A stretch of 64,000 bases of DNA from Streptomyces silvae (GTDB lineage: Bacteria > Actinomycetota > Actinomycetes > Streptomycetales > Streptomycetaceae): assembly GCF_016745505.1 (NCBI RefSeq), contig NZ_JAERUC010000004.1, forward strand, positions 16,395 through 80,394, read 5' to 3'. The first letter of the stretch is position 1; each line of letters begins with the position of its first letter. This document shows, piece by piece, positions 8,202 to 17,022 of the stretch. The notes beneath the pieces were generated by a model. It had not been told where the DNA came from. It made no database searches and was given only the letters and a program-made list of their open reading frames with translations. Made by a program: the position numbers and the translations under genes.

Positions 8202-9281
8202 GTGGAACTTTCCGCCGATCCGGCGACCGACCGGCCGGGTCTGATCGATTCCTCCGTCGCCCGTTATGCCGACGGCCTGCGAAAGGCCTCCAATCCGCTG
8301 GTCCTCCGCCCGGAACTGTGGGCCTCCTGCGAGCAACAGGCCCGGCAGATTCTCGGCGAGTGCATCGCCACCCTGCACGGCACGCCCGTACAGGTCGCCG
8401 CGGAGGCCGAGCTCACCTCGATGGCGCTCGGTGTGCAGCGCTCCTTCGAGAAGGTCTCGCCGATCGACTCGGTGCACGCGGCCCGCGTGCTGTTCGACGT
8501 GGCGGTCGAGACGATGACCGAGGCCGCCGCCCGGCTCCCCGCCGAAGTCGCGCTCTCCCGCTTCCTGACCGCCGTACGGATGCTGCACAAGGGCATCTTC
8601 ACCCGGGTCAGCGCCGCCGCCATCGGCTACGAGTCGACGACCCTGCGCGACGTCGGTCAGGCCAGCACCGCCCGCCGCCACCAGCTCGCCCGCGATCTGC
8701 ACGACCACATCGGGAGCAGCATCGGCCTGGCGCTGCGCTGCCTCGACCTCTACACCATGGAGCAGGCGACGGGGGTCACCTCCACCCGCGACCGGCTGGA
8801 GGACGCCCGTCAGGCGCTGCGTGACGTGTTCAGCTTCACCCGCACCATGGTCAGCGGACTGCGCGTCAACGAACTTCACGACGGCCTGAAGGAGGAGATC
8901 GACGCCTACAGCGCCGCCGCCTCCGACCGGCCGGCCGAGGTCAGCTCCCGTATCGACGGCGACGAGTCCTGGCTGCCCGAACAGGCGCGCCAGGAGCTGT
9001 TCCTCGTGGTGCGCGAGGCCCTGCGCAACGCCTTCGCGCACGCCAGGGCCGACCACATCGACATCCTCGTCAGCGTCTTCCCCGACGCCGTGCACGCCAC
9101 CGTCACCGACGACGGGGTCGGGCTGCCCTCCCCGCGCGCGGGTGACGGCACCGGCCTGACCGCCATGCGGCAGCGGGTGACCGCCCTCGGGGGGACGCTG
9201 GAGCTGATCAGCGAGCCGGGACAGGGGACGCGCGTCCAGCTCCGCATCCCGCTGGACGACGCCGGGGCGGGCGCCCGATGA
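8202..9281 (+). CDS. Sensor histidine kinase, NarL-type (HisKA_3)
   Basis: 359 residues from GTG 8202, chosen because GAGGGGG lies a suitable distance upstream; ATG 8184 in the same frame lacks such a site. An N-terminal helical region without clear membrane segments (1-155) is followed by the dimerisation/phosphoacceptor motif RHQLARDLHDHIGSSIG with phospho-His near residue 167, then a HATPase domain (VREALRNAFAHARADHI, DDGVGLPSP, GTGLTAMRQRV). It appears to be a cytosolic kinase. The signal is unknown. It overlaps its response regulator by four bases (ATGA). Confidence 0.9.
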   Translation: MELSADPATDRPGLIDSSVARYADGLRKASNPLVLRPELWASCEQQARQILGECIATLHGTPVQVAAEAELTSMALGVQRSFEKVSPIDSVHAARVLFDVAVETMTEAAARLPAEVALSRFLTAVRMLHKGIFTRVSAAAIGYESTTLRDVGQASTARRHQLARDLHDHIGSSIGLALRCLDLYTMEQATGVTSTRDRLEDARQALRDVFSFTRTMVSGLRVNELHDGLKEEIDAYSAAASDRPAEVSSRIDGDESWLPEQARQELFLVVREALRNAFAHARADHIDILVSVFPDAVHATVTDDGVGLPSPRAGDGTGLTAMRQRVTALGGTLELISEPGQGTRVQLRIPLDDAGAGAR

Positions 9282-9925
9282 GCGCGGGTGCGGGGGCCTC
9301 GGACGACATCCGGGTGCTGGCCGTGGACGACCACCGGCTGCTGCGCGAGGCACTGTGCGAGCTCCTGGAGATGTACGAGGGGCTGACGGTGGTCGCGCAG
9401 GCCGACGACGGGCCGAGCGGCGTGCGGATGGCCGGCCTGCACCGGCCGGACGTCGTGCTGCTCGACGTCGAGATGCCGGGGCCGGGCCCGCTCGCCAACC
9501 TGCGGGGGGTCCGCCAGGCGGCGCCCGAGGCGCGGATCATCATGCTGACGATGCACGGCAACCGCCAGCTCATCGACTCGCTGCTGTCCGCGGGGGCCGT
9601 GGGCTACCTCCACAAGGAGGCCGACCGGGAGGTCCTCGTCTCCGCGATCCGCAGCGCGATGGCGGGCGGCACGACGATGTTCCTGCCGCGTACGCCGAGC
9701 GGTTCGGGTCCCGAGCGGGGGCCGGCGCCCGCCGACACCCTCACCCTCCGCGAGCGGGAGCTGATGGAGCTGGTCGCGCAGGGACTGAGCAACCGGCAGA
9801 TCGGCTCCCGGCTGGGGATCACCGAGGGTACGGTCAAGCGCCATCTGCGGAACATCTTCGACAAGCTCGGCGCCACCTCCCGGCTGGACGCGGTCAACCG
9901 GGTCCAGCCGCTGCGCCGTTACTGA
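9278..9925 (+). CDS. NarL/LuxR-family response regulator
   Basis: 215 residues: receiver domain (1-125) with acidic pocket VDDHR and phospho-acceptor Asp63 (VVLLDVEMPG), Lys in GYLHKEADR, then a LuxR helix-turn-helix (TLRERELMELVAQGLSNRQI...TVKRHLRNIFDKLG). It is the partner of the coupled kinase immediately upstream. Its 3' end overlaps the convergent MFS gene by seven bases. Targets are unknown; the adjacent biosynthetic cluster or UbiA gene are plausible. Confidence 0.93.
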   Translation: MSAGAGASDDIRVLAVDDHRLLREALCELLEMYEGLTVVAQADDGPSGVRMAGLHRPDVVLLDVEMPGPGPLANLRGVRQAAPEARIIMLTMHGNRQLIDSLLSAGAVGYLHKEADREVLVSAIRSAMAGGTTMFLPRTPSGSGPERGPAPADTLTLRERELMELVAQGLSNRQIGSRLGITEGTVKRHLRNIFDKLGATSRLDAVNRVQPLRRY

Positions 9926-11547
9926 GCCGCGGCGGCCCGTGCCGACTTCTCCCGCCGGTCGGCGATCAGCAGCGCGACCGCCGGGACGAGGGTGAGCGCG
10001 TACACGGCGAGCAGCAGACCGAAGGAATCGGCGAACGCGGCCGGTACGAGCCCGTGGTGGGACTGCGCGGCCCGGTCCAGGATGACCGTGACCACGGCGA
10101 GGGCGAAGGTGCCGCCGATCCGCTGGACCAGGTTGAGCTGCGCGGAGGCGTCCGGGATGGAGCGCGGCTCGACCGACTCGAAGGCGCGGGTCATGGCCGG
10201 CACGATGGTCAGGCCCGTTCCCAGGCCCCGGACCGCGATCGCCGCGCACAGCAGCGCGTACGACGTGCTGGACGACAGGGCGGTCAGCGGAACGGTGGCC
10301 AGCATGGTGAGGACGATCCCGATCACGACGGTGGTGCCGCCGCCGATCTTCTTCATGATCGGGCGGCAGGCGAGGCCCGCCACGACGACTCCGGTGCCGC
10401 CGGCCGACATCAGCAGACCCGTGGTGACGGCGCTCTCGCCGCGCGCCGACTCGAAGTACAGCGGGATCAGCATCATCGGGGAGAACAGGACGAAGCCGAG
10501 GCAGAAGATGTTGATGGCGGCCGTGCGGTAGACGCGGTGCGTGAACAGGCGCAGGTCGAGCAGCGGGGCTGCGGCACGCAGCTGGTGACGTACGAAGACG
10601 GCGCCGCTGACCACGGCCACCACCAGCGGGACCAGGAAGGCGGGGTGGGCGGACAGGCCCGTCTCGGAGAAGGCGTGGACGGCGAGGACGACACCGACCG
10701 TGCAGGCGGCGGCGGTCAGCAGGCCCAGCAGGTCGAGCGGGCGGCGGCCACCGTCCGGGCCGGCCGGGGTGTCCTTGGGGACGCGGCGCAGCGCCACCGC
10801 CAGCAGCACCGCGCACAGCGGGAGGTTGACGGCGTAGACCGCCCACCAGCCCCAGGCGTTGACCAGGAGTCCGCCGACGGTGGGGCCGAGCAGCGGGCTG
10901 ATCAGCATGACGCTGCCGTTCAGCGCCTGGACCTGGCCGAGGCGTTCACGCGGCATGCCGCTGGTGAGCAGGATCGTGGCGACCGGGACGAGCACGCCCG
11001 CTGCGGCGCCGGACAGGGCACGCCCGGCGACCAGTTCGGGGAGCGTCGCGCTGAGGGCGCAGGCCGCCGAGCCGGCCGCGAAGACGGCGACGGAGGCGAT
11101 GAAGGTGCGGCGGGTACCGAAACGCGAGGCCAGCCAGCCTGCGGCCGGCATCAGGGCGACCAGGGCCAGCAGGTAGGCGGTGACGACCCATTGGACCTGG
11201 GTGATGGCGCCGAAGCGGGCGGAGGTGTCGGCCAGCGAGACGTTGACGATGGTGGTGTCGAGCTGGGCGACGAAGGCTCCGCCCACGGCCACGGCGATGG
11301 TGAGGATCGCGGTGCGGGTGGCGGCCGCGGCCGCGGGGTCACGGACGGTCGCGGGGCCTTGGTCCGTGGCGGGGCCTCGGTCCTCGGCGGGAGGCGCGTC
11401 GGCCCCGGGAGCCGGCTCGGCAGGGCGGGCGTCCGTCGCCGTGGAGCGGTCCGCCGGGGGTGTCGGGCCCACCGCAGGCGCGGGCTCCGCCACGGAGGTC
11501 GGGTCCGTCGACGGCACCGGGGGCTCGGTTCTCTGGTCCAGGGACAT
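9919..11547 (-). CDS. MFS drug exporter, DHA2 (14-TM) type
   Basis: 542 residues. A low-complexity Pro/Ala/Asp-rich cytoplasmic N-terminus (about 1-75) precedes a multi-span membrane region with the DHA2 hallmarks FVAQLDTTIVNVSLADTS (TM1 motif), GWLASRFGTRRTFI (motif A) and LSGAAAGVLVPVATILL. It is the last gene of the minus-strand biosynthetic cluster, separated from the rest by 280 bases that contain a short tandem repeat. It is likely to export, or give resistance to, the cluster product; this role is inferred from position. Confidence 0.88.
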   Translation of the reverse strand: MSLDQRTEPPVPSTDPTSVAEPAPAVGPTPPADRSTATDARPAEPAPGADAPPAEDRGPATDQGPATVRDPAAAAATRTAILTIAVAVGGAFVAQLDTTIVNVSLADTSARFGAITQVQWVVTAYLLALVALMPAAGWLASRFGTRRTFIASVAVFAAGSAACALSATLPELVAGRALSGAAAGVLVPVATILLTSGMPRERLGQVQALNGSVMLISPLLGPTVGGLLVNAWGWWAVYAVNLPLCAVLLAVALRRVPKDTPAGPDGGRRPLDLLGLLTAAACTVGVVLAVHAFSETGLSAHPAFLVPLVVAVVSGAVFVRHQLRAAAPLLDLRLFTHRVYRTAAINIFCLGFVLFSPMMLIPLYFESARGESAVTTGLLMSAGGTGVVVAGLACRPIMKKIGGGTTVVIGIVLTMLATVPLTALSSSTSYALLCAAIAVRGLGTGLTIVPAMTRAFESVEPRSIPDASAQLNLVQRIGGTFALAVVTVILDRAAQSHHGLVPAAFADSFGLLLAVYALTLVPAVALLIADRREKSARAAAAQ

Positions 11548-11633
11548 ACGGGGTCGTCCTTCGGGTGGGTGGTGGATCGGACTTGGGGTGGGTCGGGGAC
11601 GGGCTTACGTGACCGGGTGGGGCCGCAGGGAGC

Positions 11634-11692
11634 GGGACGGCCCGTCGTGGAGCAGGACGGCCCGTCGTGGAGCAGGACGGCCCGCCGTGAGC
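11634..11692. repeat. Tandem repeat, three 20-base units
   Basis: Three consecutive near-identical units of the form GGACGGCCCGTCGTGGAGC: 11634-11653, 11654-11673, and a slightly divergent third copy. Each unit contains the palindromic core ACGGCCCGT. It lies in the 280-base gap upstream of the MFS gene, where I see no gene. It could be replication slippage or a repeated protein-binding site. Confidence 0.75.
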
Positions 11693-11827
11693 GGAGCGCT
11701 CGCGGTGACCGGGCCGGGGCCGGGTGGTGCGTCGCAGGTCGGAGCGGGGGCGGCCGCATCGAGGATCAGCGCGCCGTGCCGGAGCTGGGTCACCCGCCCG
11801 AGCAAGGCCCCTCGCCAAGACCTCGGC

Positions 11828-12978
11828 TCAGCCGGAGTGCAGGGCCTCGGTGATGTCGTCCAGGAGCGCCCCGGCTTTCTCCCGGGCGCCCGGACGGTCG
11901 CGGCAGGCCAGGGTCAGCTCGGTGCTGTCGCCCACGCGGCAGGCGCTCAGGAACATCTCGGCGTACGGGACCAGCATCGGCAGCGTGGAGAAGGAGGTGG
12001 CGCGGAAGGCGGGCGACGAGAAGGCCTGCGGGTCGACCTCGCCGTGGTCGGAGATGATCGCCGTACAGGGGAAGCGGGTGCCGTCGAACTCGCGGGCCTC
12101 GCTCAGGTTGTTGGCGAACGGGTTGTCGCGCAGGAAGTTACGGTCGAGGACGGCGACCTCGGTCTTGGCGATCAGGGCGCGGACCAGCGTGGAGTGGACG
12201 CGTTTCCAGCCGTCGTCACGGCGCAGGTCGAGCACGAGCTGGGAGGTCAGGTTGGCGGTGGAGCGCGTCGTGGGGTCGTGGCGGCGCAGGTCCACCGGGA
12301 CGATCAGGCGGCCGGTGTCCGTGGTGAGGTGGCGGGAGAGGGCGGCCGCGGCGCGGGCGGTGACCCCGGACGGTGCGGCGGGCACCCGGCGGCGCAGCCA
12401 CAGGGGCTGCTCGCCCGCGGGCCCCTCGCCGACGATCGCGGGCAGCCCGGTGAGCCGGGTCGCCGCGGGGGCCGGGCGGACGTCGCCCGCCGCCGTGCGG
12501 AAGTGCGCGTCGTCCACCGTGTCCGGGCAGCCGGCCAGGTCCTCGCCGCGCAGGGACCGGAAGACGTCCGCGATCCACTGCCGCAGGCCGCGCCCGTCGG
12601 TGACGATGTGGCTGGCCCGGACGACCAGCCGGGTGGACCCCGCGTCCGGGATCAGGCCCAGTTCGCAGACGGGCCCGGTGACCACCGACAGATCGCGGTG
12701 GAAGAAGGGGTGGCCGAGGCCGGTGCCGGCGGGCAGCTCCACGACCTCGGGCACGGTGCCGGCGGCGCGCCACAGCGCGCCCCGGCGGCGTACCGCGAGG
12801 CCGGGACTCGCCTCGGTCGCCGCGCGGGCGGCCCGTCGTAGCGCGACCGCGTCGAGCGTGCCCTCGCCCTCGATCACCATCTGGATGAGCTGCGGGGTGC
12901 CTGTGGCGGCGGCGTTGAGGTAGCCCCGTTCGATCGGGGAGATGCGGCGGGTGTACGGCCGCGCGGCGGTGAGGGTCA
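11828..12978 (-). CDS. Condensation-fold acyltransferase (HxxxDG)
   Basis: 383 residues from ATG 12978, which has a strong AGGAGG site; upstream sequence in frame belongs to the neighbouring gene. The motif HIVTDG (His124, Asp128, Gly129) is the catalytic HHxxxDG-type signature of the CoA-dependent acyltransferase / NRPS condensation superfamily, as in PapA-type stand-alone enzymes. Such proteins join an acyl-carrier-bound acyl group to an amine or alcohol. In this cluster it is a good candidate for linking the polyketide chain to the amino-acid-derived head group (inference). Start overlaps the PPTase stop (12976-12978). Confidence 0.8.
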
Positions 12979-13623
12979 TTCCTCCTCCAAGTGGTGGAAG
13001 CGCACCGGGGCCGGTGCGTCGCAGGCGAGGGCGAGGTGCAGGGGCGGTTCGCCCTCGGCCCGCAGGACGACGGAACGCACCTCGTAGGTACCGGTGTTCG
13101 TGGGCCGCCAGCCCGGCTGCCACGCGGGCAGCCGGGTTCCGGCGAAGGTCTCCTTCGTCAGGTGCGAGGCCTTGATGAGCGCCTCGCACTCGGCGAAGTC
13201 CCTGATCGTGGCCGGCTCCTCACGGCCGAGCAGGTCGCCGAGCCAGCGCAGGGCGTTCGGCCGGTCGCGCTCGTCCTGGAGGTCCACGCCGATCGCGCGG
13301 CGGGCGGGCGCGAAGGCCACGGCGCTGTACGTGCCGACGTGCGCCACCGAGGCGGACAGGTCCAGGGAGGGCACCGACCACCGCTTGTGGCCGTCCCGCG
13401 CCAGGTCGCCGGCGGTGACCCGTACCCCGTACGTCGTGGCGAGCGCCCCCACGATCAGGGAGCGGCCCGAGGCGGACAGCCGGTGCCCCATCCGGTCGCG
13501 GGGCAGCCCGCGGTGCCGGGAGACCAGGACGTTCACCGCCTCCCCCGCCGCCGACGGCCCGTCGGGCGCCAGCGTGTAGCCGGCCAGTCCCGGATCGAGG
13601 AGCAGTCCCATCAGGGCGCCCAT
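12976..13623 (-). CDS. Divergent 4'-phosphopantetheinyl transferase-like protein
   Basis: 215 residues. Segments resembling the PPTase signatures are present: AIGVDLQDER (usual GID/GVD Mg2+ site) and, about 40 residues later, FAECEALIKAS, in place of the usual WxxKEAxxK. The HLTKE that follows is similar but displaced. These enzymes transfer phosphopantetheine from CoA to a carrier-protein serine; the cluster encodes two carrier proteins (19580-19876 and 26296-26550) that need it. The departures from consensus mean activity is not certain. It overlaps the KS-CLF stop by one base (TGATG) and the downstream acyltransferase by three bases. Confidence 0.65.
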   Translation of the reverse strand: MGALMGLLLDPGLAGYTLAPDGPSAAGEAVNVLVSRHRGLPRDRMGHRLSASGRSLIVGALATTYGVRVTAGDLARDGHKRWSVPSLDLSASVAHVGTYSAVAFAPARRAIGVDLQDERDRPNALRWLGDLLGREEPATIRDFAECEALIKASHLTKETFAGTRLPAWQPGWRPTNTGTYEVRSVVLRAEGEPPLHLALACDAPAPVRFHHLEEE

Positions 13624-15938
13624 CACGCCTCCGGGTCGAGGACGGCCGCCGCGTAGCTGCCGCCGTACGCGAAACTCGACAGCAGCACGGGGCCGGGGGT
13701 GCCGGCTCCGGTGAGGGCGGCGACCAGGCCGAGGGCGCCCGCGCTGCCGTAGGTCTCGCCGAGCAGGGCCTTGGGGGCGAGGGCCGGCCGGCCGTCGAGG
13801 CCGGTGTGGCGCAGGGCCGCCCGTTGTGCCAGGTCGACCAGCGGGTGGCCGGACGCGGCCGAGACGACCGTGCCGATCCCCTCCGGGCCGAGGTCCGCCT
13901 CGGCGAGCGCCGAGCGCAGGGAGCGTCCCCAGGCCTCGCCGTCCCTGGCGATGCGGCCGATGCCGGCCGGTTCGCCGCTGGCGCCGAAGCCGCGGACCCG
14001 CGCCAGGACCTCGGCGCCCCGGTCCTCGGCCGCCGCCCGGCTCTCCAGCAGGATCGCCGCGGCGCCCTCGCTGAGGACGGCGCCGGTGCGCCCGCCGGGC
14101 ACGACGTGCGCGGACCGGGCGTAGCCGGGGAGCGCCGCCTGGGTGGCGAGTGCCTGCTCGGGGAACTCGTCGGCGACCACCACCATGATCCGTTCGGCGG
14201 CGCCGCGGGCGATGACCCTGGCGGCGAGCTGGAGCGCGAGCACGGAGCTGGTGCCGCCGTTGGCGATGGTCGCGGTGTAGCCGCGGAAGCGGTGCAGCAT
14301 CGCGACATGGCCGGCGGCGGCGTTGACGACGGTGTTGGCGAACAGGGACGGGTTGGCGCCGGTGATGCCCGAGCGCACCACGCCCTCGTGGAACCGCAGG
14401 ACCGAGGTCACCGGGCCGTACCCGGTGGCGAAGACGACGCCGGTCGACTCCGCGACGGCCCGCGAGGGTTTGCCGTGGCGGGCGTACAGGTCGCCCACGG
14501 CGGACGCGGCGAGCAGGCTCAGCGGGTCCATGCGGCGGGCCCGGCTGGGGTTCGTACCGCGCGAGGCGGCCTTGATGTCGACCCGGCCGACCGGCACCCT
14601 GCCGATGCCCGGGACCTCCTCGAAGGTCTCGAAGCAGGGCCGCCCCTCGGCGAAGGCCGCGGCGATCGCCTCGGTGCCGCCCGCCGTTCCGGCCAGGCCC
14701 GCGACCCCGGTGACGACGACCTCCTGGACGGCCTCGCGGCGCGGCGGCCTGGATCCGGTGCGGCCGGGGCGGTTGAGGACGACGGAGGCGTTGTTGCCGC
14801 CGAACGCGAAGGAGTTCGACACCACCACCTCGGGGCGCGCGTCGCGGCCGGTGTCCGGGATGACGTCCAGGCCGTACGGCGAGGCGACGCCCCGGGTGTT
14901 GATGGTGGGCGGCAGGGTGCCCCGGTCGATGGCCAGGGTGCTCACCACGGCCTCGACCGCGCCGGCCGCGCCGAGGGTGTGGCCGAGGATCGACTTGGTG
15001 GAGCTGGCCGCCGGTATCTCCTGGCCGAACAGGAGCTTCAGCGCCTTGGGCTCGGAGGCGTCGTTGGCGGGGGTGCCGGTGCCGTGCAGGTTGAGGTAGT
15101 CGACGTCGGCGGGGGTGAGGCCCGCCGTGTCGAGGGCCTGGGCCATGGCGGCGCAGGCGCCCTTGCCGCTGGGGTCGGGCGCGGTCTGGTGGTAGCCGTC
15201 GCAGGACAGGCCGTATCCGCCCAGCTCCGCGAGGACACGGGCGCCGCGCGCCTCGGCCCGCTCCACCGACTCCAGGACCATGAATCCGGCGCCCTCGCCG
15301 AGGGTGAGGCCGGTGGAGGCGGACAGCGGCGAGCACGGCTCGGCGTCCAGGGCGCCGAGCGCGCTGAACCCGTAGGCGGACAGCTCCGCGAGCGGGTCGA
15401 CGCCGCCGCACACGACGAAGTCGACGTCGCCCTTCCACAGCAGCTCGGCGGCGTAGCCGAGGGCGACGGCGCTGGCCGCGCAGGCGTTGGAGAGGACCAC
15501 GCGCGGGCCGCGCAGATCGAACTCCGTCGCGATGTAGTCGCCCACGCAGGGCAGTTGGGAGGCGACGGCCTGTTCTGTGTCCAGCCGGCCCTCCAGGACG
15601 AGGGTGCGGTGGGTGGCCTCCAGCGTCGGCATGGCGCCGAGGCTGGAGCCCACCACGACGGCCACCCGGTCGCGGTCCACGGTGGTCAGGTCGAGACCGC
15701 TGCCGTGCAGGGCCTCGCGGATCGCCGTGGCCGCGAGCGCGTAGCAGCGGTCCAGGTCGGCGGGCTGCTCGGCGGTGGCCATGCCCGCCCAGTCGGTGAG
15801 CAGCTCGGAGGTGTCGAAGAGGGTGTTGGTACGGATGCCGGTGGTGCCGGCCGCGATCGACGACCAGCTCTTCTCCACGTCGTCACCGGCTCCGGTGATC
15901 AGTCCCAGGCCCGTCAGGGCGATGTTCGGAGGTGTCAT
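13623..15938 (-). CDS. Fused ketosynthase and chain-length-factor-like protein
   Basis: 771 residues carrying two thiolase-fold ketosynthase domains. KS1 (about 1-390) keeps the full triad: Cys153 in SNACAASAVAL, His285 in LHGTGTPAND, His320 in ILGHTLGAAG. KS2 (about 403-771) aligns along its length but has lost all three: Gly562 in ANGGTSSVLAL, Ala694 in SAASGHPLVD, Glu728 in LLGETYGSAG. This is the division of labour of KS-alpha and KS-beta (chain-length factor) in type II polyketide synthases, here on one polypeptide. With MAT, ACP, FabG and FabZ it should build a short polyene chain. Start ATG 15938 was chosen by homology; the open frame upstream is a shadow of the GcvT-like gene. Confidence 0.9.
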   Translation of the reverse strand: MTPPNIALTGLGLITGAGDDVEKSWSSIAAGTTGIRTNTLFDTSELLTDWAGMATAEQPADLDRCYALAATAIREALHGSGLDLTTVDRDRVAVVVGSSLGAMPTLEATHRTLVLEGRLDTEQAVASQLPCVGDYIATEFDLRGPRVVLSNACAASAVALGYAAELLWKGDVDFVVCGGVDPLAELSAYGFSALGALDAEPCSPLSASTGLTLGEGAGFMVLESVERAEARGARVLAELGGYGLSCDGYHQTAPDPSGKGACAAMAQALDTAGLTPADVDYLNLHGTGTPANDASEPKALKLLFGQEIPAASSTKSILGHTLGAAGAVEAVVSTLAIDRGTLPPTINTRGVASPYGLDVIPDTGRDARPEVVVSNSFAFGGNNASVVLNRPGRTGSRPPRREAVQEVVVTGVAGLAGTAGGTEAIAAAFAEGRPCFETFEEVPGIGRVPVGRVDIKAASRGTNPSRARRMDPLSLLAASAVGDLYARHGKPSRAVAESTGVVFATGYGPVTSVLRFHEGVVRSGITGANPSLFANTVVNAAAGHVAMLHRFRGYTATIANGGTSSVLALQLAARVIARGAAERIMVVVADEFPEQALATQAALPGYARSAHVVPGGRTGAVLSEGAAAILLESRAAAEDRGAEVLARVRGFGASGEPAGIGRIARDGEAWGRSLRSALAEADLGPEGIGTVVSAASGHPLVDLAQRAALRHTGLDGRPALAPKALLGETYGSAGALGLVAALTGAGTPGPVLLSSFAYGGSYAAAVLDPEA

Positions 15939-15949
15939 GACCCGGCCTC

Positions 15950-16993
15950 TCAAGCGATCTTGACGGTGAGGGAGCGGGCGATGACCCGGGGCAGGGTCGC
16001 GGTGCGCACGGGGCGCTCGTCGCCCGCCTCGTCCGCGGCGGTCAGCTCCAGTCCCGGCACCCAGAAGGGCGTGTCGAGCAGGGCCAGGACCAGCTCCTCC
16101 TCCGGGTTGGCGGCCGGCGCCTGGTGCAGGACGGTGCCGACCTCCTGACCGGCCGCGGTGACGGGCGTACCGGCTGCGAAGCGGCTGCCGACCGGGGCGA
16201 CGAGTGCGGTGAGGCGGGCCTCGGACCCGGTCGGCGCGGTCAGCTCGTCCGAGCCGTGGAACTCGCCGATCCGGCTCCAGTCGATCATCCAGGCCAGGTC
16301 GGCCTCGCCGACGCCCAGTGCGCCGAACCCGGTGGCGTACACGCCCATCCCGGCCTCGGCCTGCACCCGGGAGAGGCCTTCCTCGCCGATCTCGGCGCCG
16401 CCCTGGTCGGCGACCCCGGCGAGCACCGCCTCGTGCGCGGCCTGCGGGGCGTCGGACAGCAGCAGGTAGCCGTACTCCCCGGTGGTGCCGACGCGGGCCA
16501 GGTGGGCGGTGGCGCCGGGGACGTCGAGGGTGGACTCGGTGACGCCGTGCAGGGTCAGGCCGGAGATGTCGAAGTCCACGAAGCCGGCCGCGACCGACCA
16601 GGCCACGGGCCCCTCGAAGGCGGTGGCGCCCCAGCCGTCGGGGGACATCTCGACGGTGACACCGGCGGACGCGTCGAACCCGCCGAGGTAGGCGCCGAGT
16701 TCGTCGGCCGTGACGGCGGTGCGCGGCAGCAGCCACGACTCGTCGCCGATCTCGAAGTGCAGCAGGATCGCGAACGGCGTGCCGTCGGCGTTCAGTGCCA
16801 GCACCTCACGGACCGAGTCGGGCTCCACGTAGTCCGCGGACTTGGCGAGGAAGCCGTCGAGGAAGGTGAGCCGGTCGTCGCCGGTCAGCCGGACCAGCGG
16901 TGCGGTGACGCGGTACGCGCCGACGGCGCTGCGCAGGGTGGCGTAGTCCTCCGTGGCGGTGCGGACGGCCGGGGCGATGGTGGTGGCGGTCAT
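15950..16993 (-). CDS. GcvT/YgfZ-family folate-binding protein
   Basis: 347 residues, starting MTATTIAPAVRTATEDYATL. It resembles aminomethyltransferase T-proteins: an N-terminal VRLTGDDRLTFLDGFLAKSAD segment where the family has GxDAxxFLQG, later GEYGYLLLSD and EGLSRVQAEAGMGVYATGF segments, and a C-terminal barrel-like part (PVGSRFAAGTPVTAAGQEVGTV). Known members use tetrahydrofolate to transfer or accept one-carbon units, or (YgfZ) support Fe-S enzymes; the YgfZ cysteine motif is absent. Its place 11 bases from the KS-CLF gene argues for a biosynthetic role such as C1 transfer or demethylation. The reaction is unknown. Confidence 0.75.
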   Translation of the reverse strand: MTATTIAPAVRTATEDYATLRSAVGAYRVTAPLVRLTGDDRLTFLDGFLAKSADYVEPDSVREVLALNADGTPFAILLHFEIGDESWLLPRTAVTADELGAYLGGFDASAGVTVEMSPDGWGATAFEGPVAWSVAAGFVDFDISGLTLHGVTESTLDVPGATAHLARVGTTGEYGYLLLSDAPQAAHEAVLAGVADQGGAEIGEEGLSRVQAEAGMGVYATGFGALGVGEADLAWMIDWSRIGEFHGSDELTAPTGSEARLTALVAPVGSRFAAGTPVTAAGQEVGTVLHQAPAANPEEELVLALLDTPFWVPGLELTAADEAGDERPVRTATLPRVIARSLTVKIA

Positions 16994-17022
16994 GATCTGT
17001 CGTTGCCTTTCGGGTGGGTGGC

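Noticed and set aside
11605..11805. Small minus-strand open frame between MFS and acyltransferase genes
   Set aside because: Starts with TTG, ends in repeats, has no ribosome-binding site and no recognisable family.
12976..15438. 820-residue reading as one protein ending in the PPTase
   Set aside because: The first 605 residues are Arg/Gly-rich shadow sequence of the KS-CLF gene; homology to PPTases starts at 13623, where an ATG shares a base with the KS-CLF stop.
13623..16736. Extension of the KS-CLF protein upstream to 16736
   Set aside because: The extra residues are the GcvT-like gene read in another frame; ketosynthase homology begins at ATG 15938.
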